In this document: positions 7,522-16,900 of the stretch, in pieces
Layout: every line of letters begins with the position of its first letter
Numbering within the stretch: position 1 is the stretch's first letter
NCBI GenBank assembly: GCA_965659685.1
Contig: CBFHXB010000005.1
Span: 1-64,000, forward strand
Length of the DNA: 64,000 nucleotides
Reading direction: 5' to 3'
From: MGIIa-L3 sp11892u
Lineage (GTDB): Archaea > Thermoplasmatota > Poseidoniia > Poseidoniales > Poseidoniaceae
The notes under the pieces: model-generated
Told to the model about the DNA's origin: nothing
The model's input: the letters and a program-made list of their open reading frames with translations, nothing else
Database searches by the model: none
Program-made: the position numbers and the translations under genes

Positions 7522-9677
7522 ACCGGGCGAACGGCAGATGAGAGCTCGGGCGTCAAGCGGTCGATGATGCCACCAAGCCGCTCGACGAGGCCCGCCTTCT
7601 GATCGTGCTTGATGAGGGCATGCTCCATGACTTCGTCTAGGGTGTCCACGGGGATGATTTCGACCTTGCCTTCCCACTGGTGGTCCAGCACCACGTCTTG
7701 CAGGTTGGACCTGGGGATGATGACGGTGCGAACGCCTGCATAACCTGCGGCTTCGATCTTCGCCGTGACCCCACCAATGGGCAACACTTCGCCGCGCACG
7801 GAGAGGGAGCCGGTCATCGCCAAATTCTGACGAATGGGGATGTTCTCGATGGCCGAGATGATGGCCGTTGCGATGGTGATGCTTGCCGAGTCTCCGTCCA
7901 CGCCGTGGGTGTCCACGAATTGGATGTGAATGTCGTAGTCCGATACGTCCTTCCCGGTGAGCTTCTTGACGACGGCACTGACGTTGGTCACGCTTTCCTT
8001 GGCCAAGTCAGACAGACCACCGGTGGCGTGAATCTTCCCGCCACCGCCTTGCGACGGCGTCACAAGGGCCTCAACGGGGAGCATGATGCCGCTGAAGTCG
8101 GACAATCCGGAATTGGCGCCGAGCACCGCAAGACCGTTGACGCGTCCAACGCGTTCACCGGAATTCACCAACAGGCTGTAGTCGCGACGTCGCTCAATCA
8201 TGCGGTCCGCCACCTGCTGCTCGAGCGGCTTGGCGATGGAGCGAGCGCGAATGACGTGATCTGCCGTCGTGAGTTCTGCCCCTTCCTCAATGGCCAGGTC
8301 ACCCGCAATGCGGACAAGGCCGCCGAGTTCACGAAGGCGAAGGCTGAGTTTTCCACGCCGACCGGACCGGCGCTGGGCTTCCTTCAGGATGGCAGCAACG
8401 CCGCCGACGTCAAAGTGGGGAATCTCACGAAGCGTGTCCTGATCCCGATGAACCTCTTGGGCAATGAAGCGAATCAAGCGGCGACGGTTACGCGCCGTGT
8501 CCGGCATTTCGGAGTTGACGTAAACCTCGTAGCCGTAGCCGCGGATACGGCTTCGTAGGGCAGGGTGCATGCCTTGGATGGCGTCCAAGTTTCCTGCGGC
8601 GATGAGGATGAAGTCGCACGGCACCGGTTCGGTCTTGGTCAGGGCTCCGCTGGAGCGCTCCGAGCGTCCAGAAACGGGGAACGCGCGTTCTTGCATGGCC
8701 GTGAGCAAGGCTTGCTGCTCCTCGAGGCGGAGGAGGTTGATCTCGTCGATGTACAGCACGCCCTTGTGCGCACGGTGGATGGCACCGGGCTCCACACGTT
8801 CGTGGGCCGGCGTTTCCATGCCACCGGACTGGAACGGATCGTGGCGAACGTCACCGAGAAGGGCGCCGGAGAGGGTCGCCGTGGCGTCGACGAAAGGAGG
8901 GAGTTCCTTCGTGTCGTGCTTGACCAGCACCTTCGGAATCCTGCTCTCGTCAGCGGCACCCAAGCGGGAACGCAAGAACATGTATCCGAAGGTGAGCAGA
9001 AACATGCCGAAGAGCAAGGTCACGATGTCACCGCTCTGCAGCGTGGCGATGGCAAGGAGGAACGCGATGGCGACAAATCCGATGAGGAGCATCCGCTGCG
9101 TCTTCTCGCGCTGAACACGAATGGCTTCCTTCTGGACCTTGACGATGCGGTCACCCCGACCTGCGGGGACCGTGCGAACCCGAGGTTCATTCTCGTCCTC
9201 TTCATTTGGATAGACCAACACGTCTTCCAACGCATCACGAGGAAGAAGTTCGGTCATGGAGCGGGCGAGCATCGACTTCCCGGTACCTGGGTCGCCGATC
9301 ATCAGCATGTGACGGCGCTGCTCAGCAGCCTTTCGGATGATGACCGAACCGGCTTCCTGACCGATAACCTGGTCCACCAGGCGGTCCGGAACGGGAACCT
9401 CCTTGGTGGAGGTCATTCCAATGTCTTCGATCCACGCCTCGACGGTGGTCTGGAGGACATCGTCGCTGGCTTGTCCGAGCACGTCCTCGTCCGAAGGGTC
9501 CTCGGATTCGGCGGACCAGACGGTGACTTCGACGTCACCGTCCTCGTGGAGCGGGGTCTCGACGAGACCGTCGGCCTCGTCAACGACCTCATCGGGAAAC
9601 CCGTCGGCGTCTCCGCTCACAGGTGAAGGTGTGGTCGCCTCCCCTTTGAGGCTTTCAGCCGCGTCATGGCCGGTCAA
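7518..9677 (-). CDS. lonB: Archaeal membrane-associated Lon protease (LonB)
   Basis: A 719-residue AAA+ serine protease. Order: an acidic N-terminal extension (about 1-85), the LonB start PVPDRLVDQVIGQE (about 94-107), Walker A GDPGTGKS, an inserted pair of membrane helices (LIGFVAIAFLLAIATL and TLLFGMFLLTFGYMFL, about 195-235), Walker B VLYIDEINLL, and the protease domain with catalytic Ser in GVDGDSAS and Lys in GGVTAKIEAAG. It degrades misfolded membrane and cytoplasmic proteins. The start at 9677 is a TTG. An internal ATG at 9416 just before the conserved part is possible but would leave a 270-bp gap, so I keep the longer form. Confidence 0.95.
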   Translation of the reverse strand: MTGHDAAESLKGEATTPSPVSGDADGFPDEVVDEADGLVETPLHEDGDVEVTVWSAESEDPSDEDVLGQASDDVLQTTVEAWIEDIGMTSTKEVPVPDRLVDQVIGQEAGSVIIRKAAEQRRHMLMIGDPGTGKSMLARSMTELLPRDALEDVLVYPNEEDENEPRVRTVPAGRGDRIVKVQKEAIRVQREKTQRMLLIGFVAIAFLLAIATLQSGDIVTLLFGMFLLTFGYMFLRSRLGAADESRIPKVLVKHDTKELPPFVDATATLSGALLGDVRHDPFQSGGMETPAHERVEPGAIHRAHKGVLYIDEINLLRLEEQQALLTAMQERAFPVSGRSERSSGALTKTEPVPCDFILIAAGNLDAIQGMHPALRSRIRGYGYEVYVNSEMPDTARNRRRLIRFIAQEVHRDQDTLREIPHFDVGGVAAILKEAQRRSGRRGKLSLRLRELGGLVRIAGDLAIEEGAELTTADHVIRARSIAKPLEQQVADRMIERRRDYSLLVNSGERVGRVNGLAVLGANSGLSDFSGIMLPVEALVTPSQGGGGKIHATGGLSDLAKESVTNVSAVVKKLTGKDVSDYDIHIQFVDTHGVDGDSASITIATAIISAIENIPIRQNLAMTGSLSVRGEVLPIGGVTAKIEAAGYAGVRTVIIPRSNLQDVVLDHQWEGKVEIIPVDTLDEVMEHALIKHDQKAGLVERLGGIIDRLTPELSSAVRPV

Positions 9678-9686
9678 ACGACGGCA

Positions 9687-12600
9687 TCACTGTTGCTGGT
9701 CCAAGTATTGCTGGCCGTAGTAGGCCCACTGTTCCATCGTCCAGCCGGCGGGGAGGCCGGTGGCGGGGAGCGGCGGTCCTGCGTAGGCGGGAGCAGCAGG
9801 GATGGCCGGTGCGGGGATGACCGGTGCAACGGGTTGTTGGAAGATCTCCTGAGCACCGCCGTACATCGAATTGGCCACCATGTCCGAGGACGGGAGGGTG
9901 GCTTCGTCCCACTTTGGTTGCTCAACGAATCCACGGTTGCGGGTGAACATCACGCCCAAGAGGGCCGCCAGAATGAGCACGCCGAGGACGATGAGGATCA
10001 CATCGGTGCTGATGCCGTTGCCGGAATCAACCGTTCCTTCGCCTTGGAGGTTGTCGCCGCTGCATTCGGAGCGTGGGTCGTCGCAAGCGTCGGCCAGGTC
10101 CGCTTGAAGAACGGTCAACTGGGCTTCCATCTCGGTCGTGTCGCCTTCCTCAGCGGCAATCTCGGCCTTCAGCGTCTCGATGCTGGCTTCGAGGGCCGCA
10201 ATGTGAGCAACGAGTTGCTCGTCGTCCATGGATTCGGGTCCGGGAGCGTCTTCGGTGACGCGCCAGTACACGGGCTTCATGAGCTTGTATTCCTCACCGG
10301 TGTCGTCGGTGGCGATCACGTTGCCGAGTTTCACGTCGTCGTTGTATTGCAGACCGTAGGGGCGGACGTCGTCCCATTCGAGGTTGATGGACCATCCACG
10401 CTCGGCGGCGGTGACGTCAAGCGGATAGGTGACTTGGTTCAAGCACACGCCCGTGTCGCCTTCACAGACCTGCCACATGACGGTCAGTTGAGTGAAGGTC
10501 GGTGCGTTCTCCGTCAAGAAGAGGTTCGCGGTGGCTTCCTCGCCCAAGAAGGCGTTGTCCAAGCTCACCGTCATGTAACCCGTGTCGGCCTCGGTGGAGG
10601 CATAGAACGGCTTGGCGTCGTAGACGTTGACCATGATGGTGTAGGAGTTGGAGTCGTACTTGTCCTGGGCCGTGACGGTGATGGTTTGGGTGCCCAAGTC
10701 TTCGAACTCAACGGTCATCAGGCCGGTGAAGAGGTCGTAGCGGGCCGCTCCGTTCTCGCTGGGGGTCACGACCACGAAGGCGTCGCTGTCGTCGTCGATG
10801 TCGTAAACGAGGCTGGCGATGTCGTACACGTAGGTCTTGCCGCGCTTGAGTTCGAGCGAAGCCAGGTCACCGAGGTCCATCCGAGGAGCATCGTTCACCG
10901 GTGCGACCTTGAGCACGATGGTTTGGTCTGCGGTTTGAACGCCGTCGCTTGCGCGGAGCGTCACGGTGGTTTGTCCGTTGATGTCGTCGTCGACGGTGCT
11001 GTAGGAGAGCAGGTCGCCGTCGAGATCCACGTTGAAGATCTCGGGGTTTGAATTGCTCACAATGGAGAGCGACAGCGATTGGGAGGACACAAGGTTCCCG
11101 TCGGGGTCCGTGTCCGAGACGAAATCGTAGAGGGCAAAGTTTCCTTCCCCACCTTCGTCGACGGTGCGCGTGGGCAGGCCGTCCCATCGGGGCTGACCGT
11201 TCTCGATGACGTTGAACAAGAGCGTCCCGTATGGCAGGTTCGTCCCGCTGTAATCCTCACCGTCGTCCACTGTGATCTCAATCCCATTCTGCCCCAGCGG
11301 GCAGCCGCGAAGTTCGTCGAAGGCGAACATCACCTCGATCTCGCTGGTCGTGGCGTCCCATCCAAGGAAGGAGGGAGACGTGGAGGCGATGCTGAGTTCG
11401 GACAACGCGGATTCCTTGTCCGAAACGTGGTCGACCATGCTCACCTTGGTGGGTTGGTCACACAGCACGGTTGGAACGGGTTCTGCCCAAATGGCGGGCA
11501 AAGCGTTGGTCACGGTGATGGCATCGCTGCCGAGCACGACCTTCCAATCGGAGACTTGGTTGCGAGCATCGATGGCGCGAACGCGGAGGTCGTAATGTCC
11601 GGCTTCCATGTCGGTCTTGGTGACGAACGTGTACTCACGGCCTTCGTATTCAGAACCGGCGAAAACCACGTCTTCACCGCCGCTGATGCCATCGGTCGTC
11701 CAAGAGGAGGAACCGGTTCCGGCGGGGCGGGTCTCGACTTCGAAGGTGGTGGAAGAAATCGAGTCCACGTCGTCGTTGGCGTCGGCCCGGAGCGTGAGGA
11801 TCACCTCATCGCCGCGCTCCACGGACGTTGGGCTGATCTGCGGCGTCAGGGTCATCGGAGGACGGTCGTGGTTCAGGTCTGCCGTGACGTCGTTATTTGC
11901 GCTGCGGGTGTCGCCGGTCAGGCCCGTCAAGCGGGCACCGAAGGTGGACTTCCACGCGTTGGTGGAAAGGACGCTGGTGTCGAAGCTGGCGGTGTAGGTG
12001 TGGGTGCCCGTCATGCTGACGGTCGCCGGCAGGGATTGGGTGCCGCCGATGGTGACCTTGTTGACGCCGTTGCGGTAGTAGAATTCCACACCGCCACCGT
12101 CGACGTAGTCGAGGTCGCCGGTGTTTCGCACCGTGACCTCAAGGTCGACCATGTCGCCACGGATGTACGAGTCGGAAGCGGCGTCGTTGGTGACGGTCAA
12201 GCCGGACACCGCGATGTCCATTTTGGGCCCCATGTTGGAGTCAGCTGCGCTGACGATGTTGCGGTGCGTGGTGTGGTCGCCGTCCATCAGGGCGGCAACG
12301 GTGAGGAAATTCTCGGCTGCGGACTTCCCACCGCCGGCGCTCACGGTGTTGATGGGGACCGTCCAAGACGTGGTGACGGGGTTGCCGTTGGTCAACGTCA
12401 CGGATTCAAAGCCGCTACCGGCGCCGTTGAGGAGCCAGCGCTGGAACACGTGATGGGGGTGGGGTTGGCTTCCGCCAGTGTAGCGCTCAGGAGAGGTCTC
12501 CTCGGCAACGGCACCGTAGATGTAGACGGTCTTGCTGCCGGACCCGAGGTAGGATGCGGTGATGTCGATGTCCATGTTGTTGCCGTTTTCGGACTGCGAG

Positions 12601-13073
12601 ATCGTCAACGAGTAGTCGTTGGCGTTCTGCATGTTTCCACCGCTTTGGTAGAAGCTATCGTACGATTGTCCGCCCGAGGTGTAGTATTGACCGGAGGCGG
12701 CGTCGCCGAAGACGGTGGTGGGGTATCCTGAGGGATTGATGTGCGCCCTGCGGTTGATGGGCGACTCGTTTGGCCAACCGGTGGTGGGGGATTCCCAGAA
12801 GGAGAGGAAGGTGAAATCTTCTGATTGCGTGCCGCCGCCACCGTTGGTGCTGTAGAGGGCATCCAGGTTGTTGGAGGACGTGACGCAAGGGCCGCACCAG
12901 TAGGCTCCGACGTACTCTGCGAACACGGGGTGACCCGGGCTGGTCGCGGCCATAACCGGCGGGGTGTCGTCCAGTTGCTCTTGTGGCTCGACAAGGACGG
13001 CGGTAAGGCCCACTGAAAGGCTACCAAGCATCAAAGCCACGAGTAGGAAAGCCAGCGTACGCATTTGATTCAT
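9687..13073 (-). CDS. Giant exported protein: thioredoxin-fold domain plus Ig/cadherin-like repeats, C-terminal anchor
   Basis: 1128 residues. A signal peptide (about 1-27) is followed by a thioredoxin/Omp28-like domain with YVGAYWCGPC (Cys60, Cys63) and a cis-Pro-type PSGYPTTVFGD. CARDB/Ig-like and cadherin-like modules follow (about 270-900; VAPVNDAPRMD is a typical cadherin/Ig junction). Then come a short coiled coil (about 945-1000), a single membrane helix (about 1030-1050) and a cytoplasmic tail that is Pro/Ala rich and ends GLPAGWTMEQWAYYGQQYL. The CxxC suggests oxidoreductase activity on the cell surface, but the natural partner is unknown. It lies 9 bp ahead of lonB, probably the first gene of that operon. 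Confidence 0.82.
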   Translation of the reverse strand: MNQMRTLAFLLVALMLGSLSVGLTAVLVEPQEQLDDTPPVMAATSPGHPVFAEYVGAYWCGPCVTSSNNLDALYSTNGGGGTQSEDFTFLSFWESPTTGWPNESPINRRAHINPSGYPTTVFGDAASGQYYTSGGQSYDSFYQSGGNMQNANDYSLTISQSENGNNMDIDITASYLGSGSKTVYIYGAVAEETSPERYTGGSQPHPHHVFQRWLLNGAGSGFESVTLTNGNPVTTSWTVPINTVSAGGGKSAAENFLTVAALMDGDHTTHRNIVSAADSNMGPKMDIAVSGLTVTNDAASDSYIRGDMVDLEVTVRNTGDLDYVDGGGVEFYYRNGVNKVTIGGTQSLPATVSMTGTHTYTASFDTSVLSTNAWKSTFGARLTGLTGDTRSANNDVTADLNHDRPPMTLTPQISPTSVERGDEVILTLRADANDDVDSISSTTFEVETRPAGTGSSSWTTDGISGGEDVVFAGSEYEGREYTFVTKTDMEAGHYDLRVRAIDARNQVSDWKVVLGSDAITVTNALPAIWAEPVPTVLCDQPTKVSMVDHVSDKESALSELSIASTSPSFLGWDATTSEIEVMFAFDELRGCPLGQNGIEITVDDGEDYSGTNLPYGTLLFNVIENGQPRWDGLPTRTVDEGGEGNFALYDFVSDTDPDGNLVSSQSLSLSIVSNSNPEIFNVDLDGDLLSYSTVDDDINGQTTVTLRASDGVQTADQTIVLKVAPVNDAPRMDLGDLASLELKRGKTYVYDIASLVYDIDDDSDAFVVVTPSENGAARYDLFTGLMTVEFEDLGTQTITVTAQDKYDSNSYTIMVNVYDAKPFYASTEADTGYMTVSLDNAFLGEEATANLFLTENAPTFTQLTVMWQVCEGDTGVCLNQVTYPLDVTAAERGWSINLEWDDVRPYGLQYNDDVKLGNVIATDDTGEEYKLMKPVYWRVTEDAPGPESMDDEQLVAHIAALEASIETLKAEIAAEEGDTTEMEAQLTVLQADLADACDDPRSECSGDNLQGEGTVDSGNGISTDVILIVLGVLILAALLGVMFTRNRGFVEQPKWDEATLPSSDMVANSMYGGAQEIFQQPVAPVIPAPAIPAAPAYAGPPLPATGLPAGWTMEQWAYYGQQYLDQQQ

Positions 13074-13163
13074 AATTCCTGGACGTCAAACCGCTTTATG
13101 AAACATTGCGCCTCGTGCCCCGGTTCCGAAGGCGTCAAATCAGAATCCACACAGCCTCTCGTC

Positions 13164-13955
13164 ATGTCGGACCCTGTGGTCGCGTTGGTCGCCGAAGACG
13201 GGCGAACATGGACGGTGAACGTCGAGGACAAAGACGTCAAAATCAAGGGACTGGGCGTGTTCAATCCCGCTCAACTCCTCAGCGAGCACACCCTGGGTTC
13301 GACGGTGACTTTGGCCAGCAAGCGATTAACAATCTTGCCTGCTGGACTTCCAGAACTTCGCAAAGGCATGCTACGACGCGCCCAAACGATCGGCGACAAG
13401 GACGCTGGAATCCTCGTGTCCCGTTTGGGCATTGGTCGGGACGACGCCGTGCTTGAAGCAGGGCTGGGGAGCGCTGGACTCGGCCTTCACATCGCACGTT
13501 CGCTCGGTCCTTCTGGCCACCACATCACGGTCGAGCCGCGGCAGGAGCACGCCAGCGTTGGCCTGCACAACCTCGAGCTTGCGGCTCAGGCATGGCCCGA
13601 CGGGCCACGCCACTCGCACATCGACGATGTCGCCGAAGCATGTGCGGACGAGGTGAGTGCCTTGGCCCCTGACGGCCTTGATGCGGTGGTGCTGGACATG
13701 GCGGATCACACGCCGGCCATCGCTGCCCTCGCTCCACTGCTTCGGCCCGGTGGACGGATGGCCTGTTACTGCCCGGTGACCAGCCAACTCGAACGCGCTT
13801 GGGAAGCCTGTGAGGCCGCCGGACTCCAGGTCGATTGGGCCGGCGAGGTCATGGAACGCCCGTGGAGCAAAGCCTCACGTGGCGGGGTTCGACCTTCCAA
13901 CGGGCCCTTCGGCCACACGGCCTTCTTGCTCATCGCGCAGGCACGTCCGGCCTAA
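13164..13955 (+). CDS. trmI: tRNA (adenine-N1)-methyltransferase, TrmI/GCD14 type
   Basis: About 263 residues from the ATG at 13164; the frame is open earlier but into the divergent promoter. The N-terminal part has a small beta domain with LLSEHTLGSTVTL. The Rossmann methyltransferase core then has VLEAGLGSAGLGLHIAR (SAM motif I), VLDMAD (motif IV) and LLRPGGRMACYCPVTSQ (motif VI), the order of the archaeal TrmI family that makes m1A57/58 in the tRNA T-loop. The C-terminus ends in a strand with GHTAFLLIA. It overlaps the convergent gene's stop by 4 bp. Confidence 0.9.
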   Translation: MSDPVVALVAEDGRTWTVNVEDKDVKIKGLGVFNPAQLLSEHTLGSTVTLASKRLTILPAGLPELRKGMLRRAQTIGDKDAGILVSRLGIGRDDAVLEAGLGSAGLGLHIARSLGPSGHHITVEPRQEHASVGLHNLELAAQAWPDGPRHSHIDDVAEACADEVSALAPDGLDAVVLDMADHTPAIAALAPLLRPGGRMACYCPVTSQLERAWEACEAAGLQVDWAGEVMERPWSKASRGGVRPSNGPFGHTAFLLIAQARPA

Positions 13956-16900
13956 GGCAGAACGCGGATGTTTGACTGGCAGGTCGGGCAGGTGAAACGG
14001 AACGGCGGCTCGCTGCCGCCAGGAACGCCGAGGACCGCGTCGCAACTTGGGCAAGCCACCTTGTTGCCTTCCTCAATCCGGGCCTCGTTGTGTCCGAGTT
14101 CGGGGACGTCTTCCTTCTCCTCCTCTTCATCGCCCTCGTCCTCGGGCGCGGGCGAACGGCGAATGCGAAGCAGACCGAACAGCAAGATCGCCATGATCCA
14201 GCCTGAACTCAGGGCAAGAAGCGAGTCTTGGTTGCTCAGCTGGACCAAGCCAAGATCGAGTCCAGCCGGAGGCAAGTCCGGACCCGGAAGGTCCACGTTG
14301 ATGACGCCACCGCTTTCTGAGCGCTCCACACCACCCATCGTGTAGGTCGCGAGCACTTCGGGTTCTGCCGTGGCCGCCCCTGTGGTCAGCCGCACCAACT
14401 CAAGCGTGTACCGAGCGGAAGCCCCAGGCTCAAGAGAGAAACTGCTCGTCCGTGCTCCGTCGCTCAAACGAATCCACGTGGCCTGAACGTAGGCCAAGTT
14501 GGAGCCCGCCAAGTCGAGTTCACCCACCGCCTGCGCGTTGGCCGTGTTGGTCAGGCGAACCACGGTGGTTTGAGAACCGCTGGTTTCGATAGACAGGGAC
14601 GAATCTTCCACCACCACCTCGATGGGCATGGCGCCGCCCCAAGAGGCAAGCACGGTGATGACGACGGCATCGCTGGCGATCACGTCGGAATCGAGACCGG
14701 CGATGGCGCTCTGCACGCTGATGTTCAGCGCGACCAGCCCTGCGGGAGCGTTCTCGGCCATGGTGCAGGACCAAGAGAGCACGTCACTGGACCCGACAAG
14801 GTCCAACGGTTCAGGCAAAGAACAGGTCGCACCTGAAGCCGAGAGCGTCAGGCGGTCCGGCACCCTGCTCGACAGCCGGAGGGTGCCGGTGACGGTGCCA
14901 CCGGCCTCCACTTCGGTAAGGTCAGCATTGACCACAAGCGTCACCTGCTGGGCACGGTAGACCAGGGATTGCACCACGACGTCCGACACGCCTGCGTCGA
15001 GGGAGGAATTGGCGGCGAGGATCACGTGGAACACCTGCCCGTCCGAGGGTGCGCCGTCAAGGCCGATCTGAATCGGCACCACGGTGCTTGCGCCAGAAGC
15101 GAGGGTCACGACGTTGGTGTCGAAGGTGATGCTCAGCGGGTTTCCGCCGCCGTGGACGGAAGCCGCCAACACAAACGTGGCTTCGTTGGCACCGGTGTTG
15201 ACCACGGTCATGGTGGTGCTGACCTCGCCCACACCACCGACGGTCAAAGCACCGGGATACGGCACCTCCAGGTCGTTGGGAAGCGCGTCGCCCTGTCCAC
15301 TACCGGTGGCTGGAACCACGTCAACCCCACGACGACTGGAGACTTGGAGGGAAAGCTCGAGGGACCACGATCCCTGAACGGCATCGGTGAACACCACCGT
15401 CATGCCGTGGTCACCCACCATGGTCTCGGCATCGGCGGTCACCACCAGGGTCACCGTTACGCTTGGAGCCGATGAACTCAGGGTCCACGACGTTGCTCCA
15501 GCGGCGTCGGAAAGGGTCACGCCGCCGGGCAAGCCGGTCGAACCAAGGGTCACATCGAGGTCTTCGGTCCCGGTAAGAGCGAGGGTCACGTTGAGTTCGG
15601 AAGAACGGCCTGCCTCCACCACGACGCGCGCATCAGCAGGCCCCGTCACGTCGAGCGCTGCGTGGTCTGCTGGAGCCAAAAGCACCGTGTCGGTGACGGC
15701 ACCGTGAACGCTTGATGCTTCAAGCACCACGCTGCACGAGAGGGTGTCCTCGACCAGGCTGAGCAGGGTCCACACGCCGGTGGAGCCTGCGGTCACGGTC
15801 TGGGTGACGGTCGAAGTGATCGACGTCGTCATTTTGCCGTCGCAGGCTTCGAGCGGTGCGGCGGGTGCCATGAGGGTCAGCGTGACGCTGAGGTCATGCG
15901 AACCTGCGTTCTGGAAGGTGGCCTGCCACGTGGTCCCATCGTCCACATCGACGTCCACCGTGACGGGTGCAGCAAAGGTCGTGTTGATGCGCTCATCGAC
16001 CACGAAACCGATCGTTCGGCTGACCTGCACGGAACTGTCGTTGGCCCAAGACCCAACGAGTTCGACTTCACAGACCTCTTGGACACCGGCCGGCCACGAT
16101 GAAGCGGGCGGTACCTCCACCGACAGGCCAACCGTGGCCACGTCGCCGGGCGCGGCAAAGGCGGTGGTTAGATCGAGCACGTCCCACACGCAGTTGGCCG
16201 CACCAGAGGACCCGAGTTCCCACGCCCATTCCGCGGCGGAGGTTCCGGTGTTGGTGACCTCCACAGACGTGGTGGACGCTTGTCCAAACGGCAACGTTTC
16301 CGTGGGATCGATGTTGCCGATGGAGACGTCGGGAACCGACTGAATCCGGACCACCAAGGTGCTCATCGAGGTGATGTTGCCCTTGGTGGACGCCACCACG
16401 AGGTCAAGCCCAATGTCGGCAGGAACCGCGTTGGGAGCGACCTCAAGCCGTAGGGTGGCGCTTTGACTGCCGAACGCGCTGACGTTTTCCAACACGTCAT
16501 CGCTGAACAAGGCCAGAAGGTCACCGCCGACCACGGCCGAAGCGGAAGCCCCTGATCCGCTGGACGTCCAAGGATAGGTCCACGACGAGGTGGCGTTGAA
16601 CACCGCGTGCGCAGCAGCCATTTGCAGGGTTTGACCCGCGCTGGCGTTGATGCCCGTAGGGACCGTCAAGCCAACCGGAGAGGCACCATGGATGGCCGTG
16701 AAGAGGGTGGTGGCGGCAAGGTAGGACCCGTGCAGCGAGGGATGGGAACCGTCGGAGGTGTACAGGTCGTAGAACAGCGTGCCCAACTGATCGGGCGTGC
16801 TCCCCGCAGCCAAGAGGTCGTCGTGAATCTTGGCGTAAGCCAAGCCCACAGGAGCCACGTAGACCGTGGCGTTTGGATGGACGCCAGTGACGTTGTCCGC

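Noticed and set aside
11079..12731. Long plus-strand open frame (550 codons) opposite the thioredoxin/Ig protein
   Set aside because: The opposite strand has a clear signal peptide, CGPC domain and Ig motifs. The plus frame is Gly/Val/His-rich low-information sequence, a GC-driven shadow.
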